Shown: piece by piece, positions 15,960 through 24,672 of the stretch | Layout of the letters: every line of letters starts with the position of its first letter | Numbering within the stretch: the first letter of the stretch is position 1 | NCBI GenBank assembly: GCA_913041495.1 | Contig: CAJWHT010000030.1 | Span: 1-39,922, forward strand | Direction: 5' to 3' | Origin: an uncultured Desulfobacteraceae bacterium | Lineage (GTDB): Bacteria > Desulfobacterota > Desulfobacteria > Desulfobacterales > Desulfobacteraceae | Length of the DNA stretch: 39,922 bases | Translations under genes and position numbers: made by a program | The notes under the pieces: generated by a model | Databases searched by the model: none | Told to the model about the DNA's origin: nothing | What the model saw: only the letters and a program-made list of their open reading frames with translations

Positions 15960-17291
15960 ATGAAAAACTGGCTAAAACTCTGGTGTGTGCTGATCATTGT
16001 CGCAGGGCTGTCAACCCCGGTGTTTGCAGGCGGCGTGGACAACAAACAAAACTTTTCAGCGGCCTATGCCGGCAGCCTGAGCCGAAACGCCGCCACAGAC
16101 GGTGCCGATGCCGCAGCGTACAACCCGGCAGGCCTTATGTACCTTCAAAACGGCGTTTACTTAGACATCAATGCCCAACCGTTCACCTTTGACTATGACC
16201 ACACCTTTAACAACGATACCCAAACAGCCACTTCCGTTCTGGTCACACCGACGGTGTTCGGTATCTACAAGACGAACAAATGGGCGCTGTTCGGGGCGTT
16301 TACCATCAACGGCGGCGGCGGCGAAACCGAATATGATGACGGCAATATCATCACCCAGGATATAGGGAGCAACGCGGCTAAAGGCGCATTTACCAATGCC
16401 GGGTACAGCCAGTATGAGGCAGCCACCGGTACCACCCGGCCCAATAACAGCCAGCTGGCCCCAGGGGGGTCATTGTCCGATGAATATGCCTATGCAAAAA
16501 GTTTTGATTATACCTTTACCACAGGCGTTGCCTATAAAATCAACAATATCGTCTCGGTGGCAGCAGGGGCACGGTATATATTGACGGATAAAAAAGTGGA
16601 CATCCACGGCACCTACTCCCAGGGAGGAACAGACACCTATGTTGTGGGCAAGTATGACCAGGAAGCACACGGTTTTGGTGGGGTGTTCGGCCTGAATATC
16701 CGCCCTTCCGATACGGTGAACATCGGCATCCGGTATGAGACAAAGGTCAAGCTGGATTGGGACAATACGGTGGGTGATGAGAGCAAAGGCACTGTGGGGG
16801 AAAACATCCTCTGGATGAATAACAGAGTAAACGGCGAAAGCTACGCCCGGGACCTGCCGGCAGTTCTTGCCATCGGTCTTGAATGGCGGGCGCTGCCCAA
16901 GCTGACCGTTACCCCCTCTTACACGTACTATTTTGAAAAGGATGCGGACTGGGGCAATCAGAACCACAATACGGATGAAAATTCATACGATCTGGCGGTG
17001 GGACTGCAATACGATCTCAACGAAAAATGGTCCCTCACCACCGGGTATATGTATATCGGCATCGGTATCCACCCGGAAGACTACGGTATTATCGAAAAGA
17101 TGAGCCCTCCTTTGGATTGCCACGCCTTTGCCATGGGCGTGAAGTACAGGATGACTCGGCGACTGCTGCTGACCCTTTCCGGAACCGGGTATTTTTACCA
17201 GGCGGATACGGATTACGAAAACAGCAGCACCGTTGTGACCTATGACAAAGAACTTTACAGCGGCGGTATCGGCATCCAATACAGATTCTAA
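15960..17291 (+). CDS. OmpP1/FadL/TodX family outer-membrane transporter
   Basis: A 443-residue predicted beta-barrel. It has a signal peptide (MKNWLKLWCVLIIVAGLSTPVFAG), the family's NPAGL box after the plug-like N-terminus (DGADAAAYNPAGLMYL), many alternating aromatic strands, and a C-terminal phenylalanine (GGIGIQYRF) suited to BAM-dependent assembly. FadL-type proteins move long-chain fatty acids or aromatic hydrocarbons across the outer membrane by lateral diffusion; the substrate is not known here. ATG at 15960 is eight bases from AAGGAGG; a TTG one codon earlier is less likely. A strong terminator follows, and a TetR-family gene lies downstream. Confidence 0.92.
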   Translation: MKNWLKLWCVLIIVAGLSTPVFAGGVDNKQNFSAAYAGSLSRNAATDGADAAAYNPAGLMYLQNGVYLDINAQPFTFDYDHTFNNDTQTATSVLVTPTVFGIYKTNKWALFGAFTINGGGGETEYDDGNIITQDIGSNAAKGAFTNAGYSQYEAATGTTRPNNSQLAPGGSLSDEYAYAKSFDYTFTTGVAYKINNIVSVAAGARYILTDKKVDIHGTYSQGGTDTYVVGKYDQEAHGFGGVFGLNIRPSDTVNIGIRYETKVKLDWDNTVGDESKGTVGENILWMNNRVNGESYARDLPAVLAIGLEWRALPKLTVTPSYTYYFEKDADWGNQNHNTDENSYDLAVGLQYDLNEKWSLTTGYMYIGIGIHPEDYGIIEKMSPPLDCHAFAMGVKYRMTRRLLLTLSGTGYFYQADTDYENSSTVVTYDKELYSGGIGIQYRF

Positions 17292-17307
17292 ACCACGTTT
17301 TCATTTG

Positions 17308-17353
17308 CCCCGGCCTGCAGGTTTCGCGTTATGCAGGCCGGGGTTTTTATTTT
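17308..17353 (+). terminator. Intrinsic terminator after the FadL-type gene
   Basis: CCCCGGCCTGCA (17308-17319) pairs perfectly with TGCAGGCCGGGG (17332-17343) across a 12-base loop and is followed by TTTTTATTTT. It separates the FadL-type gene from the TetR gene, which therefore probably has its own promoter. Confidence 0.93.
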
Positions 17354-17432
17354 GTACAGTCTCAAAAATCTCCCTTGACAGGACTTCCGGCAGAAAATAT
17401 GGTGGGGCGAACCTTAGGAATGATACGATACC

Positions 17433-18047
17433 ATGCCGGATTCAGATAAAAGAGAAGAAATCAGACGCGTTGCCAGCCAGAGCTTTGCCCATTTCGGTTT
17501 TTCTAAAACCACCATGGACGACATCGGCAGGCAGGTGGGGCTGAACAAGGCCTCACTTTACTATTATTATAAAAATAAAGAAGCGATTTTCTGTGAGATT
17601 ATTGAAGCCGAAGGGGAGGCATTCCTCGCAGGCTTGAAAGAGAAGATCCGAACCCGTGACGGGTGGGACCAGAAAATCCAGGCCTATCTCCTTGAACGCC
17701 AGCGGTATTTCCAGCAGGCCGCCAACCTGCACAAGCTGTCGGTAAAAACGGCAGATCAGCTCCAGTTCCAGCCCATGTTCCGGGAACTGGCGGATCGTTT
17801 TGCACAAAGAGAAGTATCGCTGATCCGGGATATTTTGAATCAGGCCCTTGATTTAGGGCAAATCAGGGAAACGGATACATTGAAGACCGCACGGGTCATA
17901 TTATCGGTGGCAAACAGCCTTAAAAACGAACACATGGGTATCCGGAAAACGGATCTGGCAATGGATGATGACGTGTTTAAATCCATTGAGGAGGATACCC
18001 GGTTTGCCGTGGGATTGATTCTTGACGGGCTGAGCTGCCAATCATAG
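17433..18047 (+). CDS. TetR/AcrR family transcriptional regulator
   Basis: A 204-residue regulator with a TetR N-terminal helix-turn-helix (residues 7-53, EEIRRVASQSFAHFGFSKTTMDDIGRQVGLNKASLYYYYKNKEAIF) and an all-helical ligand-binding C-terminus. Neighbouring FadL suggests a fatty acyl or hydrophobic ligand, but this is inference. The ribosome-binding site is weak (AGGA about 14 bases upstream). It converges on the DUF368 gene with a 9-base gap and no visible terminator. Confidence 0.9.
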   Translation: MPDSDKREEIRRVASQSFAHFGFSKTTMDDIGRQVGLNKASLYYYYKNKEAIFCEIIEAEGEAFLAGLKEKIRTRDGWDQKIQAYLLERQRYFQQAANLHKLSVKTADQLQFQPMFRELADRFAQREVSLIRDILNQALDLGQIRETDTLKTARVILSVANSLKNEHMGIRKTDLAMDDDVFKSIEEDTRFAVGLILDGLSCQS

Positions 18048-18056
18048 GGAAAAAAA

Positions 18057-19217
18057 TCAGGCCTTCTCTTTTCCGGATTCGGCCTTTATAAACCCCGCCA
18101 TCACCACACACCCGATACCAAAAAAGACCAGGACGGCAGCCAGGGGATCTTCGCTTCCGGGAAGCACGTTGATGTTGGTTTGCACATGCACATTTTCCAG
18201 TATCCGGATCTGTCCGTCCTCCCGGATAAACTGCCTGGCCATGACAACAACCTCCTTAAAGGGCCACAGGGCATACAGGGAACCGATCATCAACCCGGTC
18301 AGGAACGCCATGGTGGCATTATAGAAGCGCGCCAGCACATAGCTGACCAGCCGGGCAAACAATATCCCCCCCGCGACAACGCCAAGACCCAGAACTCCCA
18401 GGTATGACAGGGTATCCAGGGTCGGTGTTCTCATTGCGGATATGGCAGCAATGACATCAAAGTAAACCCCCAGAAGGATAAGCACCAAAGAGCCGCTGAT
18501 ACCCGGCAGCACGGTGGCGGATATGGCCAGGGCACCGGCACAGCCGATGAAAATATATTCGTCTGCACTGTACCTGCCGGTAAAGGACAGAAAGCGTTCC
18601 CCCCCCGCCTCCTTATCCACGGTATCGGCGGAAGCGGTCACGCCGGCCAGCGACTGCCGTTCAAGGGCATCGGATTTCATCTTAATCTTGTCGTAGGGAT
18701 TGACCATCCAGGCCACCATCACCGTCAGCACGACTCCCAGGAGGAGAAAAACAAAATGGCCCCAGGAAAACCGCCTCATCATCTTTATGGGAATAACCAC
18801 AGACACAAGAATCAATCCGAAAAACAGGGCATAGGTCACGCTGAAGTGGTTTAAAAGCAAAAATTTCATCAGGCTTGACAGGCCGACAATTGCAACGCCG
18901 GCACCCAATGCAAGTTTCATTAGAAAGAGGAGGCCTGTGGCTCTAAGGGTTACTATAAATTTTTGCACCGTGCCCTTGCCGCCCAGATGCCTGAAGACGG
19001 AGAGACTCATCCCTGCCAGCCGGCCTAAGAATCTGACGTTGATCTGATTGACAATGGCAAAGACCCGCTCATATATGCCGAAAACCAGAAGAAAGGTTCC
19101 GCCGGAAACCCCCGGGATGATGTTAGCCACCCCGAGGCAGAAGCCCATGAAAAGTTCTTTCATCAGGCTGAACGGGGATGACAGATCATGTGGTGTCTCG
19201 TCGTTGCTGTTATTCAC
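18057..19217 (-). CDS. DUF368 polytopic membrane protein
   Basis: A 386-residue integral membrane protein with about eight to ten hydrophobic segments. The family signature is at the start of the membrane part: GFCLGVANIIPGVSGGTFLLVFGIYE, with a second related ATVLPGISGSLVLILLGVYF repeat in the C-terminal half, which suggests an internal duplication. Some DUF368 proteins are proposed polyprenyl-phosphate flippases or transporters; I cannot assign a substrate. An insertion (about residues 205-245 here) faces one side of the membrane. The start is uncertain: GTG at 19217 overlaps the pcm stop by 8 bases with GGGGA upstream, which suggests translational coupling; ATG at 19163 (MKELFMG) fits the family but has no ribosome-binding site. 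Confidence 0.85.
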   Translation of the reverse strand: MNNSNDETPHDLSSPFSLMKELFMGFCLGVANIIPGVSGGTFLLVFGIYERVFAIVNQINVRFLGRLAGMSLSVFRHLGGKGTVQKFIVTLRATGLLFLMKLALGAGVAIVGLSSLMKFLLLNHFSVTYALFFGLILVSVVIPIKMMRRFSWGHFVFLLLGVVLTVMVAWMVNPYDKIKMKSDALERQSLAGVTASADTVDKEAGGERFLSFTGRYSADEYIFIGCAGALAISATVLPGISGSLVLILLGVYFDVIAAISAMRTPTLDTLSYLGVLGLGVVAGGILFARLVSYVLARFYNATMAFLTGLMIGSLYALWPFKEVVVMARQFIREDGQIRILENVHVQTNINVLPGSEDPLAAVLVFFGIGCVVMAGFIKAESGKEKA

Positions 19218-19866
19218 GCCAGCCGTGTTCCCCGATAAGCTTGACAAACCTGCATCCCCCAAGATTTGTGGTTTTGATCCCGGTTTTTGTTTTTTCCAGA
19301 CGGATGAGCTCCTGGGAGTGATGGCCGCCAACCGGCATCACCAGGCGTCCGCCCATATCAAGCTGGTCCACTAAAGGGGCCGGTATCTGATTACCGCCCG
19401 CAGTGACCATGATGGCATCATAGGGCCCTTCCGCCTTCCATCCCTGGGTACCGTCCGAATACCGGGTGACGATATTGTGATATTTCATCCGGTCGAAAAG
19501 CCGTCGGGTCTGAAGATAGAGGGTGTGATTGCGCTCAATGGTATAGACTTTGTACACAATGCGTGAGAGCACCGCAGCCTGATACCCCGAGCCGGTACCG
19601 ATTTCCAGCACCCTTTCCGACCCGTTCAGGCACAGGCTCTGGGTCATTTCAGCAATAATAAAGGGCTGGGAAATGGTCTGTCCTTCCCCGATGGGCAGGG
19701 GAAAATCGCCATAGGCACTGTCCACCAGGGCTTCACTGACAAAAAGGTGGCGGGGAACCTGGGTCATGGCCTGGATGACCAGGGGATCCTGAATTCCTCT
19801 GGCGACGATCTGATTTTCGACCATATCACGCCGCCACCGGGCATATTTCGTGGGTTCATCGTTCAT
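19210..19866 (-). CDS. pcm: Protein-L-isoaspartate O-methyltransferase
   Basis: A 218-residue SAM-dependent enzyme that methylates isoaspartyl residues to start repair of damaged proteins. Family landmarks are QIVARGIQDPLVIQAM, VPRHLFV, LPIGEGQTISQPFIIAEMT, the SAM motif VLEIGTGSGYQAAVLSR and YDAIMVTAGG. ATG at 19866 was chosen; an upstream TTG at 19902 adds 12 residues without family support. It overlaps the DUF368 start, so the two are probably translated together. The 179-base gap to the divergent channel gene has no confident promoter. Confidence 0.94.
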   Translation of the reverse strand: MNDEPTKYARWRRDMVENQIVARGIQDPLVIQAMTQVPRHLFVSEALVDSAYGDFPLPIGEGQTISQPFIIAEMTQSLCLNGSERVLEIGTGSGYQAAVLSRIVYKVYTIERNHTLYLQTRRLFDRMKYHNIVTRYSDGTQGWKAEGPYDAIMVTAGGNQIPAPLVDQLDMGGRLVMPVGGHHSQELIRLEKTKTGIKTTNLGGCRFVKLIGEHGWRE

Positions 19867-20045
19867 GAGACTCTTAATACCAGCAACCCACGACACCGTC
19901 AAGCAAAGAGCAGCCGACTTCTATATTGGCTTTGATTACTATTGCCGCCGGCATAATCCAATAATCGAAACGCCGGGTTCACAACAGATAAAATATAGCC
20001 CCCCGGGCTTGCAATTTACGCTATTCACCAGTATTTATACCTGTC

Positions 20046-21044
20046 ATGAATCAAATTCTAAAATTGGAAATGGCCCTGGCCATCGCGGCGGTGATTTATC
20101 TGGGGGGCACCTTCGGCTATATGGCGCTGGAGGAGTGGAGTTTTTTAGATGCCGCCTATATGACCGCCATCACCCTGAGCACGGTGGGATTCTTAGAGGT
20201 TCACGAACCCACCGCCGCCGGAAGGGTCTTCACCATTTTCCTGATATTTATCGGCGTGGGATATTTTCTATACCTTGCCGGTGTTGTCATCGGCTCTGTG
20301 GTGGAAGGCGAAATGAAAACATTGCTGAGGAGACAACGTTTGGACAATAAGATCAAAAAACTCAAGGACCATTATATTGTCTGCGGCTACGGCCGTATCG
20401 GCCGGGTACTCTGCAATTTCATCCGGGAAGATACCTCGGATATCCTTGTCATCGAAAAAGACGAAGAGATGACGCCCACCCTTGAACGGGACAATATTCA
20501 CTACCTAATCGGCGATGCCTCTGACGAAGAACTCCTGGAAAAGGCAGGAATAGGAAAAGCCAAAGCCCTTGTGGCGGCATTGGCAACCGATACGGCCAAC
20601 GTGTTCCTGGTGCTTACGGTGCGGCAGTTGAACCCGGATATCTATATCATGGCAAGGGCCTCAAGCCCCCAGGTCCGCAAAAAACTGATTGTTGCCGGGG
20701 CCAACCGGGTGGAATCCCCCTATGACACCGGCGCCGTATCCATGGGGCTCAAGCTGCTGCGCCCCAACGTGTCCAACTTCCTGGATGCAGCCCTGTCCAG
20801 ACAGAGCGACGCCATCCAAATTGAAGAAGCCTTTGCACCGGAAGGTTCCGGATATATAGGTAAAACCCTTAAAGACTCGGGCATACGCCAGGACTTCAAC
20901 CTGATTATCATCGCCATTAAGAATACCGGAGATGCCATGGATTTTGCCCCCCACTTTGAAACAAAGATTCAATCCGGGGCCACATTAATCGTCATGGGAA
21001 AAACCGAGGACCTGGGCCGGTTCCGCAGCGCCCTTGCCAAATAA
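20046..21044 (+). CDS. Potassium channel-like protein with TrkA (RCK) domains
   Basis: A 332-residue protein with two membrane helices (about 8-26 and 61-86) flanking a pore loop, then an RCK-N Rossmann domain (HYIVCGYGRIGRVL, about 108-225) and an RCK-C domain (about 245-330), the layout of MthK-type channels. The selectivity filter normally reads TVGYGD; here residues 46-51 read TVGFLE, so the second glycine of the GYG signature is replaced by leucine. Conductance or selectivity may differ from a classical potassium channel. The RCK domain likely senses nucleotide or calcium. There is no clear ribosome-binding site before the ATG. It is a single gene, divergent from pcm. Confidence 0.88.
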   Translation: MNQILKLEMALAIAAVIYLGGTFGYMALEEWSFLDAAYMTAITLSTVGFLEVHEPTAAGRVFTIFLIFIGVGYFLYLAGVVIGSVVEGEMKTLLRRQRLDNKIKKLKDHYIVCGYGRIGRVLCNFIREDTSDILVIEKDEEMTPTLERDNIHYLIGDASDEELLEKAGIGKAKALVAALATDTANVFLVLTVRQLNPDIYIMARASSPQVRKKLIVAGANRVESPYDTGAVSMGLKLLRPNVSNFLDAALSRQSDAIQIEEAFAPEGSGYIGKTLKDSGIRQDFNLIIIAIKNTGDAMDFAPHFETKIQSGATLIVMGKTEDLGRFRSALAK

Positions 21045-21045
21045 A

Positions 21046-21094
21046 AAACCGGATCACCGCCTGAATATCGCTCAGGGCAGTGCATCCGGTTTGT
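21046..21094. terminator. Bidirectional hairpin between channel gene and cyclo-ligase gene
   Basis: AAACCGGAT (21046-21054) pairs with ATCCGGTTT (21084-21092), with an inner CCTGA/TCAGG stem. It lies between converging genes. The T-run is short (TTTG) on the plus strand and longer (TTTTTTAT) on the minus strand, so it should be most effective for the minus-strand gene. Confidence 0.65.
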
Positions 21095-21133
21095 TCCCAT
21101 CTGTATTTGTACGCTCTTGAATCTTACCTCATT

Positions 21134-21721
21134 TTATATCTTATAGATCACCCGCTCATCGGTAATGATAATATCCACGGTAAACTTTCTGGATTCCATC
21201 TGGATCTGATCAACAATCTGGTCTTCATAAGCCAGGGATACCTTGCGGCAGGTTTCCGGAAGTTTCGTAATGAGTTTGGCGTAGTAATTGTTGCCGAAGC
21301 CCACCCGTCCGCCTTTATCATCAAAGGCCAGTCCCGGTATGATGGCAATGTCCACATCATCCAAGGCGATTTTCTTACACCGTTCCGGGTTGGGCTCCAG
21401 AATATCGTTGGCATTCATCACAAGATCTTTATCGTAGTCAGATATTTTATACAGGTGAAAGGCATTCTTTGCATCGGTAAATACCGGCAAGATAACGCCT
21501 TTTTCAATATCAAGGCTCCGCCGGATAATGGTTTCCATTGGAATTTCCGTGCTGGTGGGGGTGTACATGAACACCTGTTGCGATTCAAGAAAATTGGCAA
21601 ACTCAAATAGCTTATTCTCAATGGTCTGATATTTTTCTTCCAGGGTTTCCGGGGAAAGCGCATCCAGACGGCCGGCAACCTGGGCAAGTACACTGCTTTT
21701 TCCGTTTTTCATGTCATCCAT
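21134..21721 (-). CDS. 5-formyltetrahydrofolate cyclo-ligase
   Basis: A 195-residue protein of the 5-FTHF cyclo-ligase (MTHFS) family, which uses ATP to turn 5-formyl-THF into 5,10-methenyl-THF and so returns folate to one-carbon metabolism. Visible marks are MYTPTSTEIPMETIIRRSL, LPVFTD, and the C-terminal IIPGLAFDDKGGRVGFGNNYYAK signature, which is close to the usual G-x-R-G-x-G-x-G-Y-YD form but has GFGNNYY. AGAGGAAATAG precedes the start; a second ATG lies three codons in. The upstream region has a promoter-like pair and a 14-base palindrome. Confidence 0.88.
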   Translation of the reverse strand: MDDMKNGKSSVLAQVAGRLDALSPETLEEKYQTIENKLFEFANFLESQQVFMYTPTSTEIPMETIIRRSLDIEKGVILPVFTDAKNAFHLYKISDYDKDLVMNANDILEPNPERCKKIALDDVDIAIIPGLAFDDKGGRVGFGNNYYAKLITKLPETCRKVSLAYEDQIVDQIQMESRKFTVDIIITDERVIYKI

Positions 21722-21743
21722 AGTTCTATTTCCTCTGGGTTAG

Positions 21744-21757
21744 ACAAAAATTTTTGT
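21744..21757. promoter_or_regulatory. Perfect 14-bp palindrome in the cyclo-ligase leader
   Basis: ACAAAAATTTTTGT is a perfect palindrome, 23 bases upstream of the cyclo-ligase start and just downstream of its candidate -10. Its position suits a repressor site. AT-rich symmetry of this length could also arise by chance. Confidence 0.3.
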
Positions 21758-21762
21758 AAAAT

Positions 21763-21788
21763 ATTATACACAAGGGTCCACTTGTCAA
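21763..21788 (-). promoter_or_regulatory. Candidate sigma-70 promoter for the cyclo-ligase gene
   Basis: On the minus strand TTGACA (21783-21788) is followed after 14 bases by TATAAT (21763-21768). With a 17-base spacer the -10 would be AATATT instead. Both boxes are near consensus and the first spacing is short, so the element is plausible but not certain. Confidence 0.45.
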
Positions 21789-21801
21789 CCGGCAATAATC
21801 A

Positions 21802-21830
21802 TTGACTGTTTACAAGGCCCATGCTATCTG
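21802..21830 (+). promoter_or_regulatory. Candidate sigma-70 promoter for serS
   Basis: TTGACT (21802-21807), a 17-base spacer and TATCTG (21825-21830) lie 70 bases upstream of the serS start. The -35 is one mismatch from consensus and the -10 is weak. Confidence 0.4.
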
Positions 21831-21899
21831 AGTACAATTGTGAGAACTTCTTTACCCAAAGACATTTCAACCCAATAACCATGCAGGATACAGACCAAA

Positions 21900-23180
21900 A
21901 TGCTGGATATCAAACGAATTAAAAATGATTTGGACCTTGTTCAAAAAGGAATGGAAAAACGGGGAGCCCAGATTGATTTTTCTTCATTTTTAAAGATTGA
22001 AGAAGATAGGAAGAAATTCCTACTTGAAATAGAAGAATTAAGACATCAGCGGAATACGACCTCTGATGAAATCGCCAGGATGAAAAAAGCCGGGGAAGAT
22101 GCCCAGCCCAGCATTGAAAAGATGCGGTCCGTATCCGAGCGGATCAAAGAACTGGACAAAGACTTAGGGGAAGTGGAAGCCCAAATCAATGATTTTCTCA
22201 TTTCCCTGCCCAACCTGCCGGCGGACGATGTGCCCAAAGGCAAGGATGATACCGAGAACCGCCTGGAAAAAACCTGGGGCGATCCCCGTCAGTTTGATTT
22301 CAAGATCAAAGACCATGCGGATATCGGGGAAGATTTAGGCATTTTGGATCTGGGACGCGCCACCAAGCTGGCCGGTGCCAGGTTCCCTTTGTATATGGGT
22401 GCAGGTGCCAGACTTGAGCGGGCATTGATCAACTTCATGCTGGATATCCACACCACGGAGCACGGCTACAAAGAGGCGCTGCCGCCCTTCATCGTGAACA
22501 GAACCACCATGACCGGAACGGGGCAGCTTCCCAAATTTGAGGAAGACCTCTTTAAGCTGGACGGATGGGACTACTACCTGATCCCCACTTCCGAAGTGCC
22601 CATTACCAATATTTACGCCAAAGAGATCCTGGATGAAGCGGTCCTGCCTCTGAAATTCACCGCATACACCCCCTGCTTCAGATCCGAAGCCGGTTCCTAC
22701 GGCCGCGATACAAAGGGCCTGATCCGCCAGCATCAGTTCAACAAGGTGGAGATGGTAAAGGTAACCTCTCCGGATACCTCTTTCGACGAACTGGAATCCC
22801 TGCTGGCCAATGCGGAGACCATACTCCAGCGTCTGGAACTGCCCTACCGGGTCGTCACCCTGTGTACCGGCGACCTGGGATTTTCCGCCACCAAAACCTA
22901 TGATATTGAGGTGTGGATGCCGGGACAGGACAAATACAGGGAGATATCTTCCTGCTCCAACTGCCTTGACTTCCAGGCCAGACGGGCCAGTATCAAGTTC
23001 AAACGCAAAGGCGCCAAAAAACCGGAGTTCTGCCATACTCTCAACGGTTCCGGACTTGCCGTTGGCCGGACTTTTGCAGCTATTCTTGAGAACTACCAGC
23101 AGGCGGACGGTACCGTAACGGTTCCCGATGCACTGGTACCGTATATGGGAGGCCGGACGGTTATCGAAAATGAAAGATGA
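21900..23180 (+). CDS. serS: Seryl-tRNA synthetase
   Basis: A 426-residue class II aminoacyl-tRNA synthetase that charges tRNA-Ser (and tRNA-Sec). It has the N-terminal long coiled-coil arm that binds tRNA (about residues 30-105), then the catalytic domain with the TSEVP loop, motif 2 ([14 protein letters not shown]...HQFNKVEM) and motif 3 ([16 protein letters not shown]). Length and motifs are normal. AGGA lies about 12 bases upstream of the ATG. The 3' end overlaps the threonine synthase start by 11 bases, so the pair is co-transcribed. Confidence 0.97.
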   Translation: MLDIKRIKNDLDLVQKGMEKRGAQIDFSSFLKIEEDRKKFLLEIEELRHQRNTTSDEIARMKKAGEDAQPSIEKMRSVSERIKELDKDLGEVEAQINDFLISLPNLPADDVPKGKDDTENRLEKTWGDPRQFDFKIKDHADIGEDLGILDLGRATKLAGARFPLYMGAGARLERALINFMLDIHTTEHGYKEALPPFIVNRTTMTGTGQLPKFEEDLFKLDGWDYYLIPTSEVPITNIYAKEILDEAVLPLKFTAYTPCFRSEAGSYGRDTKGLIRQHQFNKVEMVKVTSPDTSFDELESLLANAETILQRLELPYRVVTLCTGDLGFSATKTYDIEVWMPGQDKYREISSCSNCLDFQARRASIKFKRKGAKKPEFCHTLNGSGLAVGRTFAAILENYQQADGTVTVPDALVPYMGGRTVIENER

Positions 23181-24663
23181 TATGTTCCCCGAAGAAATAA
23201 GACCTCACCTCATCCCGGAACCCGGCGGTGAACTCTATTACAAATGCCTGGGATGCGATGCGGAATACGGTATTGAAAAGCTGCTCTATGTCTGCCCGGC
23301 CTGTAATCAGGTGCTGCTGATTCATGACCGGGAACAAGACCGCCTGAAAAAAATCCCCGGCACCACCTGGCAGAAGATTTTTGACTACCGGAAGATGCTG
23401 AAAATCCCTGCGCTGAAAGGGATCTACCGGTACCACGAATTTATCGGCCCCAGTTTGCCCCTGTCATCCATCATTTATCTTGGGGAAGGACACACCCCGG
23501 TGGTGGAGGCCAGTGCCCTGCTTCAGGAACGGGTGGGTGCACAATTTTACTATAAAAATGACGGTCAGAACCCCAGTGCTTCATTCAAGGACCGGGGAAT
23601 GGCGTCCGCACTGTCCAGCATTAAATATCTCATTGATCAAAACCTGGTGTCTGATGTCATTGCCGTATGTGCATCCACCGGCGATACTTCAGCGGCCGCA
23701 GCCCTGTATGCCTCTTATCTTGGGCCCCTGATCAAATCGGCAGTGCTGCTGCCCCACAAAAAGGTAACCTCAGCACAGTTGGCCCAGCCTTTGGGCAGCG
23801 GTGCCAATGTATTTGAAATCCCCGGAGTGTTTGACGACTGTATGAAAGTCGTGGAGCATCTGTCCGGCAAGTACCCGGTGGTCCTTCTGAATTCCAAAAA
23901 CGCCTGGCGGATTTTGGGACAGGAGTCCTACTCCTATGAAATCGCACAGGACTTTGACTGGGATATGACGAATAAAGTGGTGCTGGTTCCCATCGGCAAT
24001 GCCGGCAATATCTCCGCTGTCATGAACGGATTTTTAAAATTTTACAGGACCGGTATTATCAACACCCTTCCCAAAGTCATCGGTGTGCAGTCCGAGCATG
24101 CGGACCCCGTTTACCGCTACTACCTGGAGCCGGATGAGGACAAGCGCAAGTTTGTCCCAGTGGACACACGGCCCTCCGTGGCCCAGGCCGCCATGATCGG
24201 GAACCCGGTATCCATGCCCCGGGTGGTATCCATCGCCAAAGAATACAACGCACTGAGCGGTAAAAAGAATGTATTCGTCGTACAGGTCAAAGAGCAGGAC
24301 ATTATGGACTGGCAGCTCACCGCCAACCAGAACGGCCATATTACCTGCACACAGGGCGGGGAGTGCCTTGCCGGACTGGTAACGGCCAAAGCCCAGGGTA
24401 TTGTCACCCCGGATGAATGTGCGATCCTGGATGCCACGGCCCATGCCATCAAGTTTTCAGGCTTCCAGGATATGTACTTTAAAAAAGAAATTCCCGATGC
24501 CTATGGCATTGCGCCGGATGAGGCATTCATCAACCTGCCGGAACTCATCATACCCGATGACTCGGAGCTGATTCCTTCTCAGGAAAAACGGTTGGGGGCA
24601 GCCGAGTTTGGCCGTTTTGTGGATGAGATCTCCGGAAAAATCGCAAAAAAACTGGAGTTATAA
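23170..24663 (+). CDS. thrC: Threonine synthase
   Basis: A 497-residue PLP enzyme converting O-phosphohomoserine to threonine. It begins with a zinc-ribbon-like segment (C26, C29, C42, C45), then the fold-type II core with the PLP lysine K140 in [11 protein letters not shown], the [11 protein letters not shown] loop, the phosphate-binding GNAGN motif, and HITCTQGGE near the C-terminus. Threonine synthase is preferred over cysteate synthase or related ligases by overall pattern, though close relatives are hard to separate by eye. ATG at 23170 overlaps serS by 11 bases; ATG at 23182 is possible. The longer frame from 23128 lies wholly inside serS. Confidence 0.88.
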   Translation: MKDDMFPEEIRPHLIPEPGGELYYKCLGCDAEYGIEKLLYVCPACNQVLLIHDREQDRLKKIPGTTWQKIFDYRKMLKIPALKGIYRYHEFIGPSLPLSSIIYLGEGHTPVVEASALLQERVGAQFYYKNDGQNPSASFKDRGMASALSSIKYLIDQNLVSDVIAVCASTGDTSAAAALYASYLGPLIKSAVLLPHKKVTSAQLAQPLGSGANVFEIPGVFDDCMKVVEHLSGKYPVVLLNSKNAWRILGQESYSYEIAQDFDWDMTNKVVLVPIGNAGNISAVMNGFLKFYRTGIINTLPKVIGVQSEHADPVYRYYLEPDEDKRKFVPVDTRPSVAQAAMIGNPVSMPRVVSIAKEYNALSGKKNVFVVQVKEQDIMDWQLTANQNGHITCTQGGECLAGLVTAKAQGIVTPDECAILDATAHAIKFSGFQDMYFKKEIPDAYGIAPDEAFINLPELIIPDDSELIPSQEKRLGAAEFGRFVDEISGKIAKKLEL

Positions 24664-24672
24664 AAGGTCACC

